Part shown: positions 61,531 to 64,000 of the stretch, piece after piece
How the letters are laid out: each line of letters starts with the position of its first letter
Numbering within the stretch: the stretch's first letter is position 1
Source of the DNA: UBA4466 sp963976995
GTDB lineage: Bacteria > Bacteroidota > Bacteroidia > Flavobacteriales_D > Crocinitomicaceae
Assembly: GCA_963976995.1 (NCBI GenBank)
Contig: CAXBMR010000004.1
Coordinates: forward strand, 1-64,000
DNA length: 64,000 nt
Direction of reading: 5' to 3'
Notes under the pieces: model-generated
Seen by the model: only the letters and a program-made list of their open reading frames with translations
Told to the model about the DNA's origin: nothing
The model's database searches: none
Made by a program: the position numbers and the translations under genes

Positions 61531-63927
61531 TCACTTATTCTTATCTAAATTGAATGTATATTGAAGCATTATTGTTCTAGGTTGCTCTATTTTCAGAGGG
61601 CGAAGTGAATAAATTCTATTTGCAATGTTTGCGCTAATCAATGCAATTTTATGAATTTTGGAAATGTTCCAAGAAATTCTTGCATCAAATATCCAGTTTC
61701 CAAAACGATGAGCAGCATAGTAATCCATGTAACGGATATCTTGAATAAATGGGCCAGTAGTAGTATTTTCAAATTCTTCAATTACTCCATCCATGTTGGT
61801 TATTTTACTAAAATACTTCGCGCTAAAACCAATACTAAATTTCTTATAAAAAGTGAATTCAATATCTCCTTTTACGTTGTGTAAAAATCTATATTTTAAA
61901 ATTCCATCGGTAGAATCCAAAGACGTTGAATTGTAGCTGTAATCTCTTCCGATTTCGTCTGTTGCATAAACTAAATCTGGATTCAAAGTTGTCGGTAGAA
62001 TATAATTGTAGCCAGTCATAAAAGTCATTCCTATATTTTTACCTAATTTTGCTTTACCCGAGAACGAGGCATCAACACCTAAGACTCTAGAAGCTCCAGT
62101 ATTAACGAACCTAAATCCAAAAACTGAAGTTGGATCAACTGCAGGGTCTCCCCAAAAACCAAAAAGATATTCAATAGTGTTCTGGTATTCTTGCCAGAAT
62201 ACAGCAACATCGAAATACCCATAGAGTTTTCCAAATTTTAAACCTTGTTTAATTCCAACTTCTGCGTTCCAGCTAGACTCTGGCAGTAACTCTGTATTAG
62301 GAAAAACACCGAAATTTCCAACACCCGTTTTAATAAATCGTTCAGTAATTGTTGGGAATCGATAACCTTGACCATAAGATGCACGTAAATACGTTTCCTG
62401 GTATATTTTTATGCTTGCTCCAGCTCTAAAAATTGGTTTTAGAGCAGTAATCGAATCATTCAATGCAAAATATTCTAATCTACCTCCAGCTGATAGGTTC
62501 AGCGTTTTTTTAATTTTCTTTTCTAATTGCGTATAAGCAGAGACATTTAACAAAGTGTTAGTGGGGCTGCCTGACCCAACATATAACTGAGCATAGGAAT
62601 TTGTATGAGTCGCTGTTAGACCTCCTATGAAATCTAAATTGGACAAGCTACTAAACGTTTTTTTATAATTATAATTCCCATAATAAGTTGTTGCTTCATT
62701 TGACTGACCCGCGGTCATATCATTGTTTGCATATAACAACCTCATTCTAAAACTATGTTTACCATCTGTTTGGGTAAAGAAATTCAAATAAGGATCAACA
62801 TTAAAAATAGTTTGGTTACGCAAGAAAACAGCACCCGGATAAGCTCTAAATAAACCCAAAGTATCATCTAACCATGCAAAAGTAAGGTTTGACTCTGAAT
62901 ACATAAAGTTCCCATTTATTCCATAATTTAATCCTTTGAATTTTTTTGACCGATATCTTGTGTTAAAATTAATTCGTGCTCTCGTTGATGCCATTTGAGC
63001 TTCCGAGAAGTTGGAAATCGTATCTTCGGAGACAAATTCCCCCGTCACAGGTGGTCCAATATAACCATGATCATAATTGACATTTCCACCAATTACCAAA
63101 TCGAAATTTTTAATCATCCTAGAATGCAAAAAATTAACCCCGGTTATCAGCGGCGTGTTTTTCCACCATGTTGCACTATCTACCGTTGAATAAAAACCAC
63201 CATAAACATTGATTTTAGTTTTTGGTTTGGATTTAGGATAAGCGGTTCTAATGTGCACAGAACCTGAGAGAGCTGAGCTTCCTGAGAGAACTGATACTGC
63301 ACCTTTTACAACCTCTATTTGATGAATATTTTCCACCGGAATGAAACTCCATTCGGGTCTGCCGGCATCTCCCGAAAGCATGGGCATATCATCAACAATT
63401 ACGGCAACTTTTGAACCGACACCAAAAGTAAACCCTGAGCCCCCCCGTATTTGAGGTTCTCCATCTAGAATATTTAGACCTGGCGTTTGGTCTAAAGCGG
63501 TCTCTATGCTTCTGGTGTTCTTATTTTCAATGATTTCAGGTCGGATAATCTCCATAGAAACTGTTTGATCTTCCAATGGCTTGTCAAATTTCCCAACTTT
63601 GACATCTACCCCTTCTATTTCTTGAACCACAGCTTTTAAAACAATATCATGTGACAAGGTTCTATTTTCAATAATTATCACGCTAAAAGTGTCTGTAATC
63701 ATGGATGTATATCGACAGAAAATTCGCTTTTTTCCAACTGGAAGCTCAAGAATATAATTTCCATCCCCATCTGTTATCGCACCAATAGTAACATCTTTCC
63801 TATAAATCACAGAAGCCCCTAGTATAGGTTCTCCCAATTCATCAACAACTTTTCCTGTTAACTTTCCAGTTTGAGATAAAGCAGAGAAACTAATTAATAA
63901 AGTAAAAATAAATACGAAGTGTTTCAT
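61531..63927 (-). CDS. TonB-dependent receptor with carboxypeptidase-like N-terminal domain
   Basis: 798 residues. A signal peptide (to about SALSQ, residue 19), a carboxypeptidase-regulatory-like domain (about 20-110; GKVVDELGEPILGASV, TDGDGNYILELPVG), a plug (about 115-225; LDQTPGLNILDGEPQIRGGSG, given here as motif DQTPGLNIL and IRGG), and the beta-barrel ending MLQYTFN. Ligand unknown; siderophores, vitamins or glycans are all possible. It lies upstream of the B12 riboswitch on the same strand with no clear terminator. A long hairpin abuts its start, and its plug region holds a G7 run. Confidence 0.88.
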   Translation of the reverse strand: MKHFVFIFTLLISFSALSQTGKLTGKVVDELGEPILGASVIYRKDVTIGAITDGDGNYILELPVGKKRIFCRYTSMITDTFSVIIIENRTLSHDIVLKAVVQEIEGVDVKVGKFDKPLEDQTVSMEIIRPEIIENKNTRSIETALDQTPGLNILDGEPQIRGGSGFTFGVGSKVAVIVDDMPMLSGDAGRPEWSFIPVENIHQIEVVKGAVSVLSGSSALSGSVHIRTAYPKSKPKTKINVYGGFYSTVDSATWWKNTPLITGVNFLHSRMIKNFDLVIGGNVNYDHGYIGPPVTGEFVSEDTISNFSEAQMASTRARINFNTRYRSKKFKGLNYGINGNFMYSESNLTFAWLDDTLGLFRAYPGAVFLRNQTIFNVDPYLNFFTQTDGKHSFRMRLLYANNDMTAGQSNEATTYYGNYNYKKTFSSLSNLDFIGGLTATHTNSYAQLYVGSGSPTNTLLNVSAYTQLEKKIKKTLNLSAGGRLEYFALNDSITALKPIFRAGASIKIYQETYLRASYGQGYRFPTITERFIKTGVGNFGVFPNTELLPESSWNAEVGIKQGLKFGKLYGYFDVAVFWQEYQNTIEYLFGFWGDPAVDPTSVFGFRFVNTGASRVLGVDASFSGKAKLGKNIGMTFMTGYNYILPTTLNPDLVYATDEIGRDYSYNSTSLDSTDGILKYRFLHNVKGDIEFTFYKKFSIGFSAKYFSKITNMDGVIEEFENTTTGPFIQDIRYMDYYAAHRFGNWIFDARISWNISKIHKIALISANIANRIYSLRPLKIEQPRTIMLQYTFNLDKNK

Positions 63928-63936
63928 AAAATAAAA

Positions 63937-63967
63937 TGGGCTGTTTCAATTGGTTTGAAACAGCCCA
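63937..63967 (-). terminator. Hairpin abutting the second TonB-receptor start
   Basis: Perfect 13-bp arms (63937-63949 with 63955-63967) and a 5-nt loop; on the minus strand they are followed by TTTTATTTT and then the ATG at 63927. It could be the terminator of an upstream gene beyond the window or an attenuator of the receptor gene. Confidence 0.7.
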
Positions 63968-64000
63968 AAAATAATTGAATAATTTGAAAAAACTATTGCT

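Noticed and set aside
1..64000. tRNA, rRNA, CRISPR array, insertion sequence or prophage
   Set aside because: No T-arm GTTCGA-type signature in the gaps, no regularly spaced repeats, no transposase or phage gene seen.

Overview
The window reads as chromosomal DNA of an AT-rich Bacteroidota, most likely a Flavobacteriales relative (Crocinitomicaceae/Fluviicola-like). The grounds are: several secreted proteins ending in type IX secretion (T9SS) sorting domains, a PorE-like T9SS component, promoters of the Bacteroidota TAnnTTTG type, bacillithiol synthesis (BshA), an S46 dipeptidyl-peptidase and a BtuB/BtuG-style vitamin B12 uptake operon. The taxon is inferred from protein style, not from rRNA. 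No tRNA, rRNA, CRISPR array, insertion sequence or prophage was seen.

Layout. 1-9.3 kb: an interrupted DUF6134-like gene, ATP-dependent PEP carboxykinase, an M42 aminopeptidase, a YigZ/IMPACT protein, a small exported protein coupled to a T9SS cargo, an SPFH protein, dnaA and a divergent thioesterase. 9.3-17.5 kb: a membrane patatin lipase, a probable minus-strand structured ncRNA, a SirB1-like transglutaminase-fold protein, bshA, a PAP2-like membrane protein and a GH3/beta-lactamase-fold fusion. 17.6-24.5 kb: mutL with two rhomboid proteases, a Sua5/YrdC protein, a glutamine amidotransferase, an SpmA-SpmB fusion and a small protein with four 25-residue Trp repeats. 24.5-28.1 kb: a GT2, a membrane PHP protein and a GT39-like glycosyltransferase, translationally coupled. 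28.2-33 kb: Smr protein, M50 protease, PorE-like protein and a TPR protein. 33-36.2 kb is an accessory, decaying patch: a frameshifted lipoprotein, a remnant of a polymorphic-toxin-like C-terminus with an in-frame TGA, a thioredoxin-fold lipoprotein and a Cys-rich lipoprotein with an (AAT)n tract upstream. 36.3-47 kb: a large transglutaminase-like protein, a CAP protein, pyruvate dehydrogenase E2 and E1-alpha, a DUF3298 lipoprotein, cytidine deaminase, a DUF7935-like protein, an S4 protein and meaB. 47-54.8 kb: a DPP7-like S46 peptidase, a TerB/DnaJ protein and three T9SS cargos (cupredoxin, subtilase, propeller). 54.8-64 kb: an ECF sigma factor, a cobalamin-riboswitch operon (DUF4465 cargo, TonB receptor, BtuG-like lipoprotein, second cargo, TPMT-like methyltransferase) and a second TonB receptor.

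How they fit together. Much of the window serves the cell surface: at least six T9SS cargos, a PorE-like anchor, two TonB receptors, exported proteases and peptidoglycan-active enzymes. In the B12 operon the capture proteins pair one lipoprotein with two T9SS cargos. The best candidates for something undescribed are the minus-strand RNA near 11.6 kb, the Cys-rich lipoprotein/thioredoxin pair with its toxin/immunity-like remnants, the 25-residue Trp-repeat protein, and the terminator-like hairpins abutting the start codons of both TonB receptors.
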